A stretch of DNA of 64,000 bases from Fibrobacter sp. (lineage in GTDB: Bacteria; Fibrobacterota; Fibrobacteria; Fibrobacterales; Fibrobacteraceae). Shown here piece by piece: positions 1 through 7,811 of this stretch. A program made the position numbers and the translations under genes. The notes beneath the pieces are model-generated. The model did no database searches and had not been told where the DNA came from. It saw only the letters and a list, made by a program, of their open reading frames with translations. The stretch is taken from NCBI GenBank assembly GCA_017642335.1, contig JAGCPF010000035.1, forward strand, positions 124,001 to 188,000, given 5' to 3'. Position 1 is the first letter of the stretch. Each line of letters starts with the position of its first letter.

Positions 1-44
1 GCCAGCACAATTGGAAATATGGAAAAGATTGCTCTTTTCATCAT
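1..44 (-). CDS. Partial secreted protein, N-terminus only
   Basis: Only the first 14 or so codons lie in the window. Reading leftward from 44 gives two adjacent ATG codons (44 and 41) followed by Lys-Arg and a hydrophobic stretch (AIFSIFPIVLA), which looks like the start of a signal peptide. A purine-rich Shine-Dalgarno sequence (GGAGAAGGAG) sits 4 to 7 nt upstream. It lies downstream of the esterase gene on the same strand, but a terminator separates them. The product cannot be identified. Confidence 0.6.
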   Translation of the reverse strand, partial: MMKRAIFSIFPIVL

Positions 45-188
45 CTATCTCCTTCTCCAAGCCGTTAATCGCTGTCAATTATGGCTATTATCGTTAATAC
101 TAATATAATTTCCAAATGGTTGGATTTGGCATGGTAAATTAAATTTTCCCAAATGCCTTTTTATGAACAAAAAACACAAATAAAGGAA

Positions 189-220
189 AAGTTCCCCCTG
201 TTTTGAACAGAAGGGAACTT
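189..220 (-). terminator. Rho-independent terminator of the esterase gene
   Basis: Two nested stems, AAGTTCCC/GGGAACTT outside and CTGTT/AACAG inside, are followed on the minus strand by a T-rich run. It lies about 30 nt past the esterase stop codon. The stretch from 45 to 188 holds no other recognisable element apart from a TATATT-like hexamer (102-107, minus strand) that may serve the partial gene at 1-44. Confidence 0.75.
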
Positions 221-251
221 TAGGTTGTTGGGGTTGGAGAGTTATACTTTT

Positions 252-1892
252 TTAGAACTGTTCGAAGAACTTGTGGACCTCTTCGGGCACCCAGGTTTCC
301 TGCCAGCCGGCACCGACATTCATGCTGCCGTTGTCGTGGGCGGTCCACTGGTGTCCACCCGGCCAGCTGCACCACTTGACCGGGAAGCGTTCGTCGACGG
401 TAGTGAAGTCGTAGCAGACGTGTCCGGTGTTGCCCTGGACTTCTGTCGGCTTTTCGCCGCTTGCGTCCGTGAACTTGCCGTCTGCACCGGCCTTGCCGTT
501 TCTCTTGAGAATTCTCGGGAGGGCGCTAGTCTTGGCGGTGTTGTAGTTACAAGTCTGGTCGTTCTTGCCGTGCACACCCATCCAGGCAATCGGCAAGTTC
601 TTGGCGTCATAGCGACCCGATCCTGCACTCGGGAGCCAGATGTTGTAGTCGGCAGTTGCATAGACTGCGACAGCACGGAGCCTTTCCTGCAAGTCCTGGG
701 CGAGGGAGTTCGTGAACATGGCGCCGAAGCTGAAGCCCGTGGCGAACACGCGGGTGGTGTCGATGCAGTAGTTGTCGAACATCGCGGTAATCATCTCGTC
801 GACAAACTGGTGGTCTTCCTTGCCGTTCCATGTACCGTTGTCGTTACCCTGCGGGGCGACGAAGATGTAGTCGCCGTTCTTGTCCAGTTTCTGCTGGCCA
901 TAGTACGGAGTCGGGTGGTCGTAGTCCGGATTGTGGTGCACGAAGTCTTCGGCCTTGGAACCCATGCAGTGGTTCGCGATGAGGAGCTTGTGAGCCTTGG
1001 TGTTGTCGTAATTGTTGGGCGTGGTGATGAAGAACGTACGGTTCTTGCCACCGACATTTATCTGGTACTTCTTGCCGTTTTCCACGGAACCGGTCGAATT
1101 CAGTGTGGAATTCTTGCCGCAGCCGGCGCTCTTGCGCGGAGCGTTCTTGAGAGCGTAGCCGAAGGCGAAGGTCTGCTCACCCGGATTTACCTGGGCGGAA
1201 GAGGCGGGGGACGAAGACGATGCCGGCGACGAAGCGGGGTTGGTTCCGGAGGAACTGGAAGTCGCCACGGGGGTGGTGCCCGCCTTCTTGAGCGTGAGAG
1301 CAAGCACGGTGTCGAGGTTGGTCAGGTGGATGCCGAGCGTGTCGAATCCGGTTGCCACGACCTGGAGGTCGTCCGCATTCTGGTTGGCGAACTTGAACAG
1401 GGCACTGCCGGACTTGCCGGAAATGGTGCTGTTGTAGGTGCCTTCTGCAGTAAATCTGACGGTCTGTTCTGCATTGCCGACGCGGACGCGGGCGAAATAG
1501 GTGCCCTGCGAACTCACCTCGTGGCGGAGGTCGATGGAGCCCGAGCCGGTGAGATCTTTACGGATGACCTGGTTGCCCATCACGTCGAAAATTCGAATCT
1601 GGGCGGGGGCGCTGCTGCTCTGTGCGAACTGGAGAACGCCATCCTTGATGCTGATGAATCCGGCGCTCTTGGTCGCCGTGAGCCCGATGATGCTACCGTT
1701 GTCGGAGAACGAGAAATGGCCCTGTGCATCGGTCAATGTCGATTGTTTGTGCTTTACGAGCGAGACTGCGGCGTCCTTGATGGGGGTTCCGGCCTCGTCC
1801 TTGACGGTTCCGCTCAGGTTATATGCCCAAGCACCTGCACTAAGTGTTCCTGCCAGCAAAACAGGTAAGATTTTGGAAAATTGGTTTTTCAT
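252..1892 (-). CDS. Secreted multidomain esterase (feruloyl/acetylxylan esterase-like, CE1/PHB-depolymerase fold)
   Basis: A 546-residue exported protein, probably removing feruloyl or acetyl groups from plant cell wall. Residues 1-23 are a signal peptide ending GAWA. About 24-95 is a carboxypeptidase-regulatory-like beta domain (SGTVKDEAGTPI). About 100-165 resembles the short C-terminal sorting/adhesion domain of Fibrobacter glycosidases, unusually placed in the middle. A Ser/Pro-rich linker follows at about 217-250, then the esterase domain to the end. The likely triad is Ser388 in GFSFGA, Asp445 in GKNDQT and His514 in GGHQW. I chose the ATG at 1892 because it follows AAAGGAG and begins the signal peptide. 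The substrate is inferred from family and from nearby cellulases. Confidence 0.82.
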   Translation of the reverse strand: MKNQFSKILPVLLAGTLSAGAWAYNLSGTVKDEAGTPIKDAAVSLVKHKQSTLTDAQGHFSFSDNGSIIGLTATKSAGFISIKDGVLQFAQSSSAPAQIRIFDVMGNQVIRKDLTGSGSIDLRHEVSSQGTYFARVRVGNAEQTVRFTAEGTYNSTISGKSGSALFKFANQNADDLQVVATGFDTLGIHLTNLDTVLALTLKKAGTTPVATSSSSGTNPASSPASSSSPASSAQVNPGEQTFAFGYALKNAPRKSAGCGKNSTLNSTGSVENGKKYQINVGGKNRTFFITTPNNYDNTKAHKLLIANHCMGSKAEDFVHHNPDYDHPTPYYGQQKLDKNGDYIFVAPQGNDNGTWNGKEDHQFVDEMITAMFDNYCIDTTRVFATGFSFGAMFTNSLAQDLQERLRAVAVYATADYNIWLPSAGSGRYDAKNLPIAWMGVHGKNDQTCNYNTAKTSALPRILKRNGKAGADGKFTDASGEKPTEVQGNTGHVCYDFTTVDERFPVKWCSWPGGHQWTAHDNGSMNVGAGWQETWVPEEVHKFFEQF

Positions 1893-1944
1893 GTACTCTC
1901 CTTTTTTTACCCATACATGTATTGTACATACAACGTCCATTCCG

Positions 1945-1965
1945 AATATATACCTGTTTGCAGGT
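1945..1965 (-). promoter_or_regulatory. Possible -10 element and overlapping inverted repeat upstream of the esterase
   Basis: A TATATT hexamer on the minus strand (within 1945-1951) directly adjoins the inverted repeat ACCTG-TTTG-CAGGT (1952-1965). An inverted repeat lying just upstream of the -10 is a plausible operator. No convincing -35 element is visible, so this is tentative. Confidence 0.35.
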
Positions 1966-2059
1966 GTTATAATGAGGGGTCAGAAAATGCCATGGATAAA
2001 TTGTCCACGGCTAGGAAATCCACTCAAAAATGCGGTTTTTGGACTAAAAACGAACTTTT

Positions 2060-2091
2060 TTTTACGAAAAAAGGCGCCCGGATGGGGCGCC
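2060..2091 (-). terminator. Terminator of the small heat-shock gene
   Basis: Stem GGCGCCC/GGGCGCC (2073-2079 and 2085-2091) is followed on the minus strand by TTTTTTCGTAAAAAAA. It lies 35 nt beyond the stop codon of the Hsp20 gene. Confidence 0.75.
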
Positions 2092-2126
2092 CTTGGGGAT
2101 TGGAGGATGATCGTATGAAAAAAACT

Positions 2127-2504
2127 TTAGCCGATTGATAGTTTCCTAGCGGCGGCCTGCTGCTTTTTCGCGAGGGCGAAGGCTAGGACGCCGTTTTCGA
2201 GGGAGACCTTGATGTTCTCGGTGTCGATATCGTCGGCCAGGCGGAAGCTGCGCTCGTAGGTGAACTTTTCGTCTTTGCGGGCACGGGTCGCCTTGACGGT
2301 AAGGATGTTCTTCTCGATCTGGATGTCGAGATCTTCTTTCTTGACGCCCGGGAGTTCCACTTCGAGCATGAAGCCGTCCTTGACTTCGTAGTAGTCGGCC
2401 TTGGGCGTGTAGGTGCATTCGCCCTGTGCGTTGGCGGCGTTCAAGTTGTCGAGAAAGTTCTGGAGGCCATAGAAAGCAGTGGGAAGAATCTGGGTGTTGA
2501 GCAT
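2127..2504 (-). CDS. Small heat-shock protein, Hsp20/alpha-crystallin family
   Basis: A 125-residue cytoplasmic holdase chaperone. It shows the alpha-crystallin core from about residue 35 to the end: YEVKDGFMLEVELPGVKKED, then ENILTVKA, and the ENGVLAFAL strand that contains the conserved G-V-L motif. Length is typical for bacterial Hsp20. The ATG at 2504 is preceded by a clear GAGG. A near-perfect sigma-54 promoter lies about 70 nt upstream (2575-2590), and a terminator follows, so it is probably a single-gene transcript. Confidence 0.93.
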   Translation of the reverse strand: MLNTQILPTAFYGLQNFLDNLNAANAQGECTYTPKADYYEVKDGFMLEVELPGVKKEDLDIQIEKNILTVKATRARKDEKFTYERSFRLADDIDTENIKVSLENGVLAFALAKKQQAAARKLSIG

Positions 2505-2574
2505 GGTAATACCTCTTTGGTTTGGCGGATCCCGGCGTTCGTCGGAAATCCATTTTTGTTTTCGCTAGGGTATA

Positions 2575-2590
2575 TGCAAACACCGTGCCA
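2575..2590 (-). promoter_or_regulatory. Sigma-54 (RpoN) type promoter of the hsp20 gene
   Basis: On the minus strand the sequence is TGGCAC-N5-TTGCA, matching the -24/-12 consensus at every defined position. The -12 element lies about 60 nt upstream of where the leader would begin relative to the ATG at 2504. No sigma-70 promoter as good as this is visible for the gene. An RpoN and an activator would have to exist elsewhere in the genome. Confidence 0.7.
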
Positions 2591-2711
2591 AAGTGGGTTT
2601 TTGCAGGCGCTTTGACGGGAAAAAGTTCAAAAATTTTTCAAAATCGCCGAAATTGGCTTAAAAATGGCGTTTCCCATGCTCTCGGAATTCCAGTGCGTCT
2701 TGCCCTATTTC

Positions 2712-2739
2712 ATAAAAAAACGGCGGTGTTGCACCGCCG
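2712..2739 (-). terminator. Terminator of the TolC-like gene
   Basis: A perfect 8-bp stem CGGCGGTG/CACCGCCG with a 3-nt loop (2721-2739) is followed on the minus strand by TTTTTTT. It lies 36 nt after the stop codon. Confidence 0.85.
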
Positions 2740-2774
2740 AAACAGGGATGATTTTCAAAATGAATTGCTTGGGG

Positions 2775-4064
2775 CTAGTCCAGTTTCCCCTGGTACAGTT
2801 CCAGGAGCTTGCGGGCGAGCAGGCTCGTGTACTTGGCGTTGGTCTGCGTGATCTGCGCCTTTTCGAGGTTGTTCTTTTGCGTGAGGTAGTCGGTGTAGGT
2901 GAGGGCGCCCGCGTTGCGCTGTTCCTCGGCGACCTGCAGGGCTTCGGTCTCGGCTACGACCTGCAGAGCAGCGGCCTTCCACTGCATGTCGGCGCTGACG
3001 GCGTTGATATGCAGCTTCTCGATGTTGTTTTCGATGTTCTTTTCCGTTTCCTGCATGCTGATCTGGGCCTCGGCCTCGCTGACCTGCGCCTGCAGGACCT
3101 TGTTGTCGGTAGCCCCGCCGTCGATGATGGGAATGTTGATGCCGAGCGTTATGGAATTCTGCCATCCCTTCTTGAGCTGGCGGCCGTAGCGGTCGGACTC
3201 CCAGGCCTGGAGACCCGTGCTGGAGTTTGCTCCCAGCGTCACGGTGATGGAGCTTGCCTTGCCGGCGACGGCCGTGTTTTTCTTGGCGGCGCGGATGCTC
3301 ACGCTGTCGGACTTGAGGCCCGGATGCGATTCCCTGGCGCTCTTTTGCAGCTCGCTGATTGTCGGCAACGGCGGGAGGGAGTCGGGGCTGTTGATGTTGC
3401 TTTCCGGAGCCGATATCTCGAAATCTTCGGTCTCGCCCAGTTCCAGCAGCTGGCGGAGGGTCGTCTTTGCGCTGTTGACGGAGAACTGTGCCGAGAGTTG
3501 TGCCACCTGTTTTTGCAGGACGTTGGACTGGCTCTGGGTGAGTTCCTTCTTGGTGATGGAGCCCGCCTCGTAGAGCTTGCCGTAATGCTCGAATTCAGCC
3601 TGGGAAAGTTCGACGGATGCGTTCGCCGTGCGCAGGTTTTCCATGGCGGCAAGCAGCGACATGTAGGCGTTCAGGACGCTCTCCTGCACGGAACGTTCGG
3701 TCTGCTTGGTGGAAAGCGATGCGGCTTCCTTCGAAAGCTGGGTTGCCTCGACGTTCAGGCTGGATGCCCCGCCGTCCCAGATGGTGTACGATCCGGAAAT
3801 GCCGAGGTTCAGGCGGTAATGGTCGCCGTCGTCGACGAAGGGGTGGTCGTACAGGGTGTTCTGGATGTTTGCGCTCACGGTCGGGGATTTGCTGGACTTC
3901 GCCTGCTTGACGCTGATGTCCGCCTTCTGCTCGCGGAGCTTGGCCGTTTCCAGGGAGAGGCTCTTTTCCTTGGCCTGCTTGAGGCATGCGTCGAGCGTCC
4001 ATGCGTTACCGGCGAAGACTGCGGTTGCCGGAATCAGGAGCCCAAGGAGTATCGCTTTGTTCAT
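2775..4064 (-). CDS. TolC-family outer membrane efflux protein
   Basis: A 429-residue outer-membrane channel protein. A signal peptide (MNKAILLGLLIPATAVFAGNA) is followed by two halves rich in long amphipathic helices with many Ala, Gln, Lys and Glu, typical of the TolC/OEP fold. The motif WTLDACLKQAKEKSLSL near the N-terminus is the usual first-helix signature. The ATG at 4064 has AAGG 7 nt upstream; an ATG two codons earlier has poor spacing. The usual inner-membrane and adaptor partners are not adjacent. The MacB-type exporter at 17845-20009 could be a partner, but this is only inference. Confidence 0.85.
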   Translation of the reverse strand: MNKAILLGLLIPATAVFAGNAWTLDACLKQAKEKSLSLETAKLREQKADISVKQAKSSKSPTVSANIQNTLYDHPFVDDGDHYRLNLGISGSYTIWDGGASSLNVEATQLSKEAASLSTKQTERSVQESVLNAYMSLLAAMENLRTANASVELSQAEFEHYGKLYEAGSITKKELTQSQSNVLQKQVAQLSAQFSVNSAKTTLRQLLELGETEDFEISAPESNINSPDSLPPLPTISELQKSARESHPGLKSDSVSIRAAKKNTAVAGKASSITVTLGANSSTGLQAWESDRYGRQLKKGWQNSITLGINIPIIDGGATDNKVLQAQVSEAEAQISMQETEKNIENNIEKLHINAVSADMQWKAAALQVVAETEALQVAEEQRNAGALTYTDYLTQKNNLEKAQITQTNAKYTSLLARKLLELYQGKLD

Positions 4065-4136
4065 ATTCATGCCTTTTAGATGCCTCTCGCTGCGGTTGCG
4101 TTGCTTTGTGCGGGAAAATAGCAATAATTTTATGTA

Positions 4137-4170
4137 GAAAAAAATAAAGGCCGCCATTGTTGACAGCCTT
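4137..4170 (-). terminator. Terminator downstream of tRNA-Val
   Basis: Stem AAGGC/GCCTT (4147-4151 and 4166-4170) is followed on the minus strand by TATTTTTTT. It starts 13 nt beyond the tRNA 3' end and overlaps the upstream region of the TolC-like gene. Confidence 0.55.
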
Positions 4171-4182
4171 CGCGTTTTTGAG

Positions 4183-4257
4183 TGGACGGTACTGGATTTG
4201 AACCAGTGACCTCTGCCGTGTGAAAGCAGCGCTCTAAACCAACTGAGCTAACCGTCC
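4183..4257 (-). tRNA. tRNA-Val (anticodon CAC)
   Basis: A 75-nt cloverleaf on the minus strand. The 7-bp acceptor stem is GGACGGT/ACCGTCC with discriminator A. The D arm is GCTC...GAGC. The anticodon stem CTGCT/GGCAG (one G-U) carries loop TTCACAC, which gives anticodon CAC. The T arm is ACTGG-TTCAAAT-CCAGT. The 3' CCA is not encoded. A consensus promoter lies directly upstream. Confidence 0.95.
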
Positions 4258-4269
4258 GAGGTGGGTGCA

Positions 4270-4298
4270 AATATATAAAAGAATATTTGCGATGTCAA
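4270..4298 (-). promoter_or_regulatory. Consensus sigma-70-type promoter of tRNA-Val
   Basis: On the minus strand: TTGACA, a 17-bp spacer, then TATATT. The start site would fall about 5 nt before the mature tRNA. An 8-bp inverted repeat (GCAAATAT/ATATTTGC, 4267-4274 and 4283-4290) overlaps the -10 and spacer. Confidence 0.85.
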
Positions 4299-4310
4299 GG
4301 GGATATTAGT

Positions 4311-4452
4311 TATGAGGTCGGGCTTTAGCCCTTTGAGGCTTGAGGTCGCTCGTTATCACTCGCTTTGAGCTATAATATCGCACCAAAGGTGCCTAATTTT
4401 TTGCTCAGAGCCACGCATAAGCGTGGCGACCTCATCCCTCATAGCTCAAAGC
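4311..4452. repeat. Nested inverted-repeat element between tRNA-Val and the EIIA gene
   Basis: Four inverted repeats lie here. GCTTTGAGCTAT (4362-4373) pairs with ATAGCTCAAAGC (4441-4452). TGAGGTCGC (4341-4349) pairs with GCGACCTCA (4426-4434). There is a local hairpin GCCACGC-ATAA-GCGTGGC (4410-4427) and another, GGGCT-TT-AGCCC (4320-4331). The element runs up to the stop codon of the neighbouring gene. It lacks a T-tract, so it does not look like an ordinary terminator; a REP-like dispersed element is more likely. Confidence 0.6.
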
Positions 4453-4917
4453 TTATAGAAACTTATCTTCGGCGGCGCGGAGGATGGTAAGGAACTCGGA
4501 CGGGGTCTTCGACTCGATGAGGTCCTTGCGCACGGTTCCGTCGGCCAGCAGGCGGCTTACGGAGGACAGTGCCTTGAGGTGCGGTCCCACGGTGTTGCCC
4601 GGGCTTACGATGAGGATGATCAGGTAGACCGGTTCCCCGTCGAAGGACTCGAAATCCAGGCCCTTCTCGACGGTGGCGGCTACCATGCACATGCGGTCGA
4701 CGTAGTCGATCTTTGCGTGCGGCACGGCGAGCCCGCATCCGATACCGGTGGAACGGCTCTTCTCGCGGTTCCAGACGGCTTCGAATATTTCATCCCTGTG
4801 TTCCAGTTTGTAGGCACTGCAGAGCGTGTCCACCAGCTCGTTCAGGATAGCTTCCTTGGTCTGGCTGGCAGAGTTTATCAGGATGCAGTTGTCAACAAAT
4901 CTTTCGGAAAGTCTCAT
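4453..4917 (-). CDS. PTS EIIA domain protein, PtsN/fructose-type
   Basis: A 154-residue protein homologous to the EIIA domain of nitrogen-PTS or fructose-PTS proteins. His67 in GLAVPHAK is the expected phosphorylation site, and the preceding STGIGCG loop also fits. It probably has a regulatory rather than a transport role, because no EIIB/EIIC gene is nearby (inference). I chose the ATG at 4917: it has AGAGG 8 nt upstream and its product begins MRLSERF, like the N-terminus of PtsN. An in-frame ATG 14 codons earlier lacks these features. Confidence 0.85.
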   Translation of the reverse strand: MRLSERFVDNCILINSASQTKEAILNELVDTLCSAYKLEHRDEIFEAVWNREKSRSTGIGCGLAVPHAKIDYVDRMCMVAATVEKGLDFESFDGEPVYLIILIVSPGNTVGPHLKALSSVSRLLADGTVRKDLIESKTPSEFLTILRAAEDKFL

Positions 4918-5035
4918 ATGGTGAAACCTCTTATATTGTTCAACTTGATATTTTAGCAAAAAAAATGCTTTTTGACGAGGTTTTTACGAGAAAATACTCA
5001 AATGTGCCAAAATTGTAGCATGAAAGTAGGTAAAA

Positions 5036-5818
5036 TTACTCAAATTTGTTCAAAAAAGCCGAAACGTCAGATTCCGAGAGGAAACTGTCGAAGGTGTCCA
5101 GCGCCTTTCTCATGGTCAACACGTCAATCTGCCCGGGGGCGGCACTGACTTCTATGGACCCGTAGGTGAGGTTGGCGCCTTCGTGGAGCGACCATATCCG
5201 GGACGGCTTGCCTGTCTTTCCCATTCCGAATGCGGCGAACAAATCGAAATTTTTTGCGTTCTTTGCCGAGAATTGGTAGAGCCTCTGGCAGTCGAGCGGG
5301 CCGTTGCTCATGGCGGCAATCTTGAGCCCCGCTGCCTTGACCCGCTGGACATCTTGAGCGAACTTCTTGAGCTCGAGGGCTGTAGGAATGCGGGCGAAGT
5401 TGTGCTCCGAGACGATGATGCGTGTGCCGCGGGGCGCGGCGAGTTCGACCAGCGCGTTGTAGTCGTGGAGACAGTCGCGTTCGAGGTCGAGCCATTCCGG
5501 GACTTCCGTGGCGGTGAGGATGGACTGCCACAGCGGCAGGCGTTCCACTACGCTGTCGTCGGGGAACGAGCCCCCGTCGCGGGCGAGGCGGATGGTCCCG
5601 ATTTGCTTTGAATCCGGGGCAATCTTGCGGACGCGGGCGGAAAGGCCTGGCCATAGTGTTTTCTCGAACCAGTCGTAGCGGATTTCGAGCATGTCGCAGG
5701 CCTGGAGGTCCAGCGTCATTGGACTGACCGGCTCGGCTTCCGCCGCCGACAGGATGTGCGGACTTACGAGCCCGACGAGGTTCCTTCTTGGCGCTTTGCT
5801 GACGTCCTCTCTTTGCAT
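5036..5818 (-). CDS. aroD: 3-dehydroquinate dehydratase, type I
   Basis: A 260-residue enzyme of the shikimate pathway that converts 3-dehydroquinate to 3-dehydroshikimate through a Schiff base. Visible signatures are LEIRYDWF (substrate Glu/Arg), TIRLARDGG, the catalytic His139 in SEHNF, the Schiff-base Lys166 in LKIAAM, and the C-terminal SAAPGQIDV. Length is typical. It is divergent from clpP with about 100 bp between. The ATG at 5818 has no strong Shine-Dalgarno sequence, so the start is less sure than the function. Confidence 0.88.
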   Translation of the reverse strand: MQREDVSKAPRRNLVGLVSPHILSAAEAEPVSPMTLDLQACDMLEIRYDWFEKTLWPGLSARVRKIAPDSKQIGTIRLARDGGSFPDDSVVERLPLWQSILTATEVPEWLDLERDCLHDYNALVELAAPRGTRIIVSEHNFARIPTALELKKFAQDVQRVKAAGLKIAAMSNGPLDCQRLYQFSAKNAKNFDLFAAFGMGKTGKPSRIWSLHEGANLTYGSIEVSAAPGQIDVLTMRKALDTFDSFLSESDVSAFLNKFE

Positions 5819-5915
5819 GCCGCAAAGATACTAAAAATGGTACTCTGACGGAACTGCGGTCCGGCCCGGCGCCCGTGAAATTGCTAACTTGTCGCTGAAC
5901 AGAAAAGGAATACCT

Positions 5916-6497
5916 ATGGCAGATTGCAAAGACAAAAACGAGAAGCAGACTCCGGATTTCTTGAAGAAGGCCGAGGAGTACTTGTCTTCGAAGCGTCGTG
6001 TTTTTTTGTGGGGCGCCGTCGATGACGAGAGTGCGGCGAAGGTCGTGCAGCAGCTTTTGTACCTGGATTCCCTGAGCAACGACGATATCGTGCTTTTCAT
6101 CAACAGCCCGGGTGGCGTCATCAGCAGCGGTCTTGCCATTTATGACTGCATGAACGCCATCAAGAGTGACGTGGTCACGGTGTGCTGCGGCCAGGCGGCC
6201 TCTATGGGCGCCGTGCTTCTGACTGCCGGTGCCAAGGGCAAGCGTGCCGCATGGCCGAACGCCCGCATCATGATTCACCAGCCGCTCATCCACGGCGAAA
6301 TCGTCGCCCCGGCAAGCGACATCCAGATCCAGGCCGAAGAGATGCTGCGCATCCGTGGAATCACGGGCAAGATCCTGGCCGAGACGACCGGACACACCAT
6401 CGAGGAAATCGACCGCGATACGGAACGCGATAACTTCATGTCGGCGGAAGAGGCGAAGGCCTACGGTCTTGTGGACAAAGTTGAGAGTCTTATCTAA
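5916..6497 (+). CDS. clpP: ATP-dependent Clp protease proteolytic subunit
   Basis: A 193-residue serine peptidase that forms the barrel of Clp proteases. The triad is visible: Ser96 in GQAASMGA, His121 in MIHQP and Asp172 in DTERDNFMSAEEA. The handle region and the NSPGGVISSG oxyanion loop are present. The ATG at 5916 was chosen because it has AAGGAA upstream; the frame stays open nine codons further. The stop codon overlaps the ftsY start (TAATG), so translation is coupled. No clpX or tig is adjacent. The N-terminus is longer and more charged than in E. coli ClpP. Confidence 0.93.
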   Translation: MADCKDKNEKQTPDFLKKAEEYLSSKRRVFLWGAVDDESAAKVVQQLLYLDSLSNDDIVLFINSPGGVISSGLAIYDCMNAIKSDVVTVCCGQAASMGAVLLTAGAKGKRAAWPNARIMIHQPLIHGEIVAPASDIQIQAEEMLRIRGITGKILAETTGHTIEEIDRDTERDNFMSAEEAKAYGLVDKVESLI

Positions 6498-7417
6498 TGG
6501 GATTGTTTTCTGCGATAAAGAAGGGACTGTCCAAGACCCGTGACGCCTTGGTGGGCGAACTCAAGGGCATTGTCGGTGCAGGTAAGATTACCGACGACAC
6601 CTTGGAAGAGCTCGAAGAACATTTGATCAAGGCTGACGTGGGCGTTGAGGCTGCGTTCCTTTTGACGGACGCCCTCCGTGAGAACGCCCTCGGCAAGTCG
6701 CTTACGACGGAGCAGGTGCTCGACATCATGCGCAACGAGGCCGAACGCCTCCTCAAGGATCCGCCACCGTTCGAACTCAAGGGCAAACCGCACGTGGTGC
6801 TTGTCATCGGCGTGAACGGCGCCGGCAAGACGACCACCATCGGCAAGCTCGCGGCCCGTTGGATTGGCGAGGGCAAGAAGGTGATGATTGCCGCCTGCGA
6901 TACGTTCCGTGCCGCGGCCATCGACCAGCTCGAAACATGGGCGCAGCGTAGCGGTGCTGAGTTCGTGAAGCACCAAGAAGGCAGCGACCCTGCAGCGGTC
7001 GCCTACGATGCATGCCAGGCCGCCGTGGCCCGTGGCTGCGACATCCTCATCGTCGATACGGCGGGGCGCCTCCACAACAAGGACTACTTGATGGAGGAAC
7101 TCAAGAAGATTGTCCGCGTGATGAAGAAGGTGAATCCGGATTTCCCGCAGGACATGTGGCTTGTCATCGACGGCAACACCGGGCAGAACACTATCAACCA
7201 GACGAAGATTTTCAACCAGAGTTTCCCGCTGACCGGCCTCGTGGTGACCAAGCTCGACGGCACGGCACGTGGCGGTTCGGTACTCTCCATCACGAGCTCG
7301 CTGCAGATTCCTATCCGCTGGGTGGGCATGGGCGAGCAGATTGACCAGCTCGTGGAATTCAACAAGCGTGAATACATTGACGGACTTTTCGAGAATGCGC
7401 TCGAAGAGGCGAAGTAG
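6497..7417 (+). CDS. ftsY: Signal recognition particle receptor FtsY
   Basis: A 306-residue SRP-receptor GTPase that docks ribosome-SRP complexes at the membrane. The N domain occupies about 1-90 and the G domain the rest: GVNGAGKTTTIGKLA (P-loop), DTFRAAAIDQL, DTAGR and TKLDGTARGG. The acidic A domain found in E. coli is absent, as in many other phyla. It overlaps the clpP stop by one base. This pairing with clpP is not one of the common ftsY contexts. Confidence 0.95.
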   Translation: MGLFSAIKKGLSKTRDALVGELKGIVGAGKITDDTLEELEEHLIKADVGVEAAFLLTDALRENALGKSLTTEQVLDIMRNEAERLLKDPPPFELKGKPHVVLVIGVNGAGKTTTIGKLAARWIGEGKKVMIAACDTFRAAAIDQLETWAQRSGAEFVKHQEGSDPAAVAYDACQAAVARGCDILIVDTAGRLHNKDYLMEELKKIVRVMKKVNPDFPQDMWLVIDGNTGQNTINQTKIFNQSFPLTGLVVTKLDGTARGGSVLSITSSLQIPIRWVGMGEQIDQLVEFNKREYIDGLFENALEEAK

Positions 7418-7439
7418 CCGGAAGGCGCAGGTATAGGCG

Positions 7440-7811
7440 GTGGTTCGGTTCTTGCGACATAAGGCGGGTCGGGCTTTTGCGGCGGTGCTCCTGTCTGCGC
7501 TATGCGCACTTGTGCTTGCCGCCTGCGACAAGACTGGCCCTTCGGTCGATTCAAAACTCGTCGCCACGTATGTCGATATCCGTGCCATGGAACAGTCCCT
7601 CGGGACCGAAACCCCGGAGGCGAGGCTCGCCCGCAAGAGCATTATTGAACAGCATGGCTACACGCTGGAATCGTACTCGGCTGCAATCGACAAGGTCCTG
7701 GACGATGCCTCCAGCTGGGTGCCGTTCCAGCAGGCCGTGATAAACCGCATCGATTCTCTGATTGGGAATACTCCCAGTGTTCCGCCGGGCCAGCCGAAGG
7801 GGGCTCAATGA
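7440..7811 (+). CDS. Small lipoprotein, function unknown
   Basis: A 123-residue protein with a signal sequence and a lipobox (LAAC), so it is probably lipid-anchored. After the Cys come an acidic, mostly helical stretch and a Pro-rich tail. The predicted start is GTG at 7440, with only a weak Shine-Dalgarno. It lies 22 nt after ftsY, and its stop overlaps the start of the thioredoxin-like gene, so it belongs to that operon. I do not recognise a family. Confidence 0.75.
   Translation: MVRFLRHKAGRAFAAVLLSALCALVLAACDKTGPSVDSKLVATYVDIRAMEQSLGTETPEARLARKSIIEQHGYTLESYSAAIDKVLDDASSWVPFQQAVINRIDSLIGNTPSVPPGQPKGAQ

Noticed and set aside
225..1868. A 547-codon plus-strand frame opposite the esterase gene
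   Set aside because: The minus-strand frame has a signal peptide, a catalytic triad and a ribosome site. The plus frame has none of these.
2664..4079. A 471-codon plus-strand frame opposite the TolC-like gene
   Set aside because: The minus-strand protein has a signal peptide and the OEP pattern, and a terminator matches its 3' end.
4410..4427. The perfect GCCACGC-ATAA-GCGTGGC hairpin as terminator of the EIIA gene
   Set aside because: On the minus strand it is followed by A-rich, not T-rich, sequence. It is better treated as part of the repeat element.
5124..6395. A 423-codon minus-strand frame across aroD and clpP
   Set aside because: It overlaps two well-supported genes and its translation is Arg-rich without any domain.
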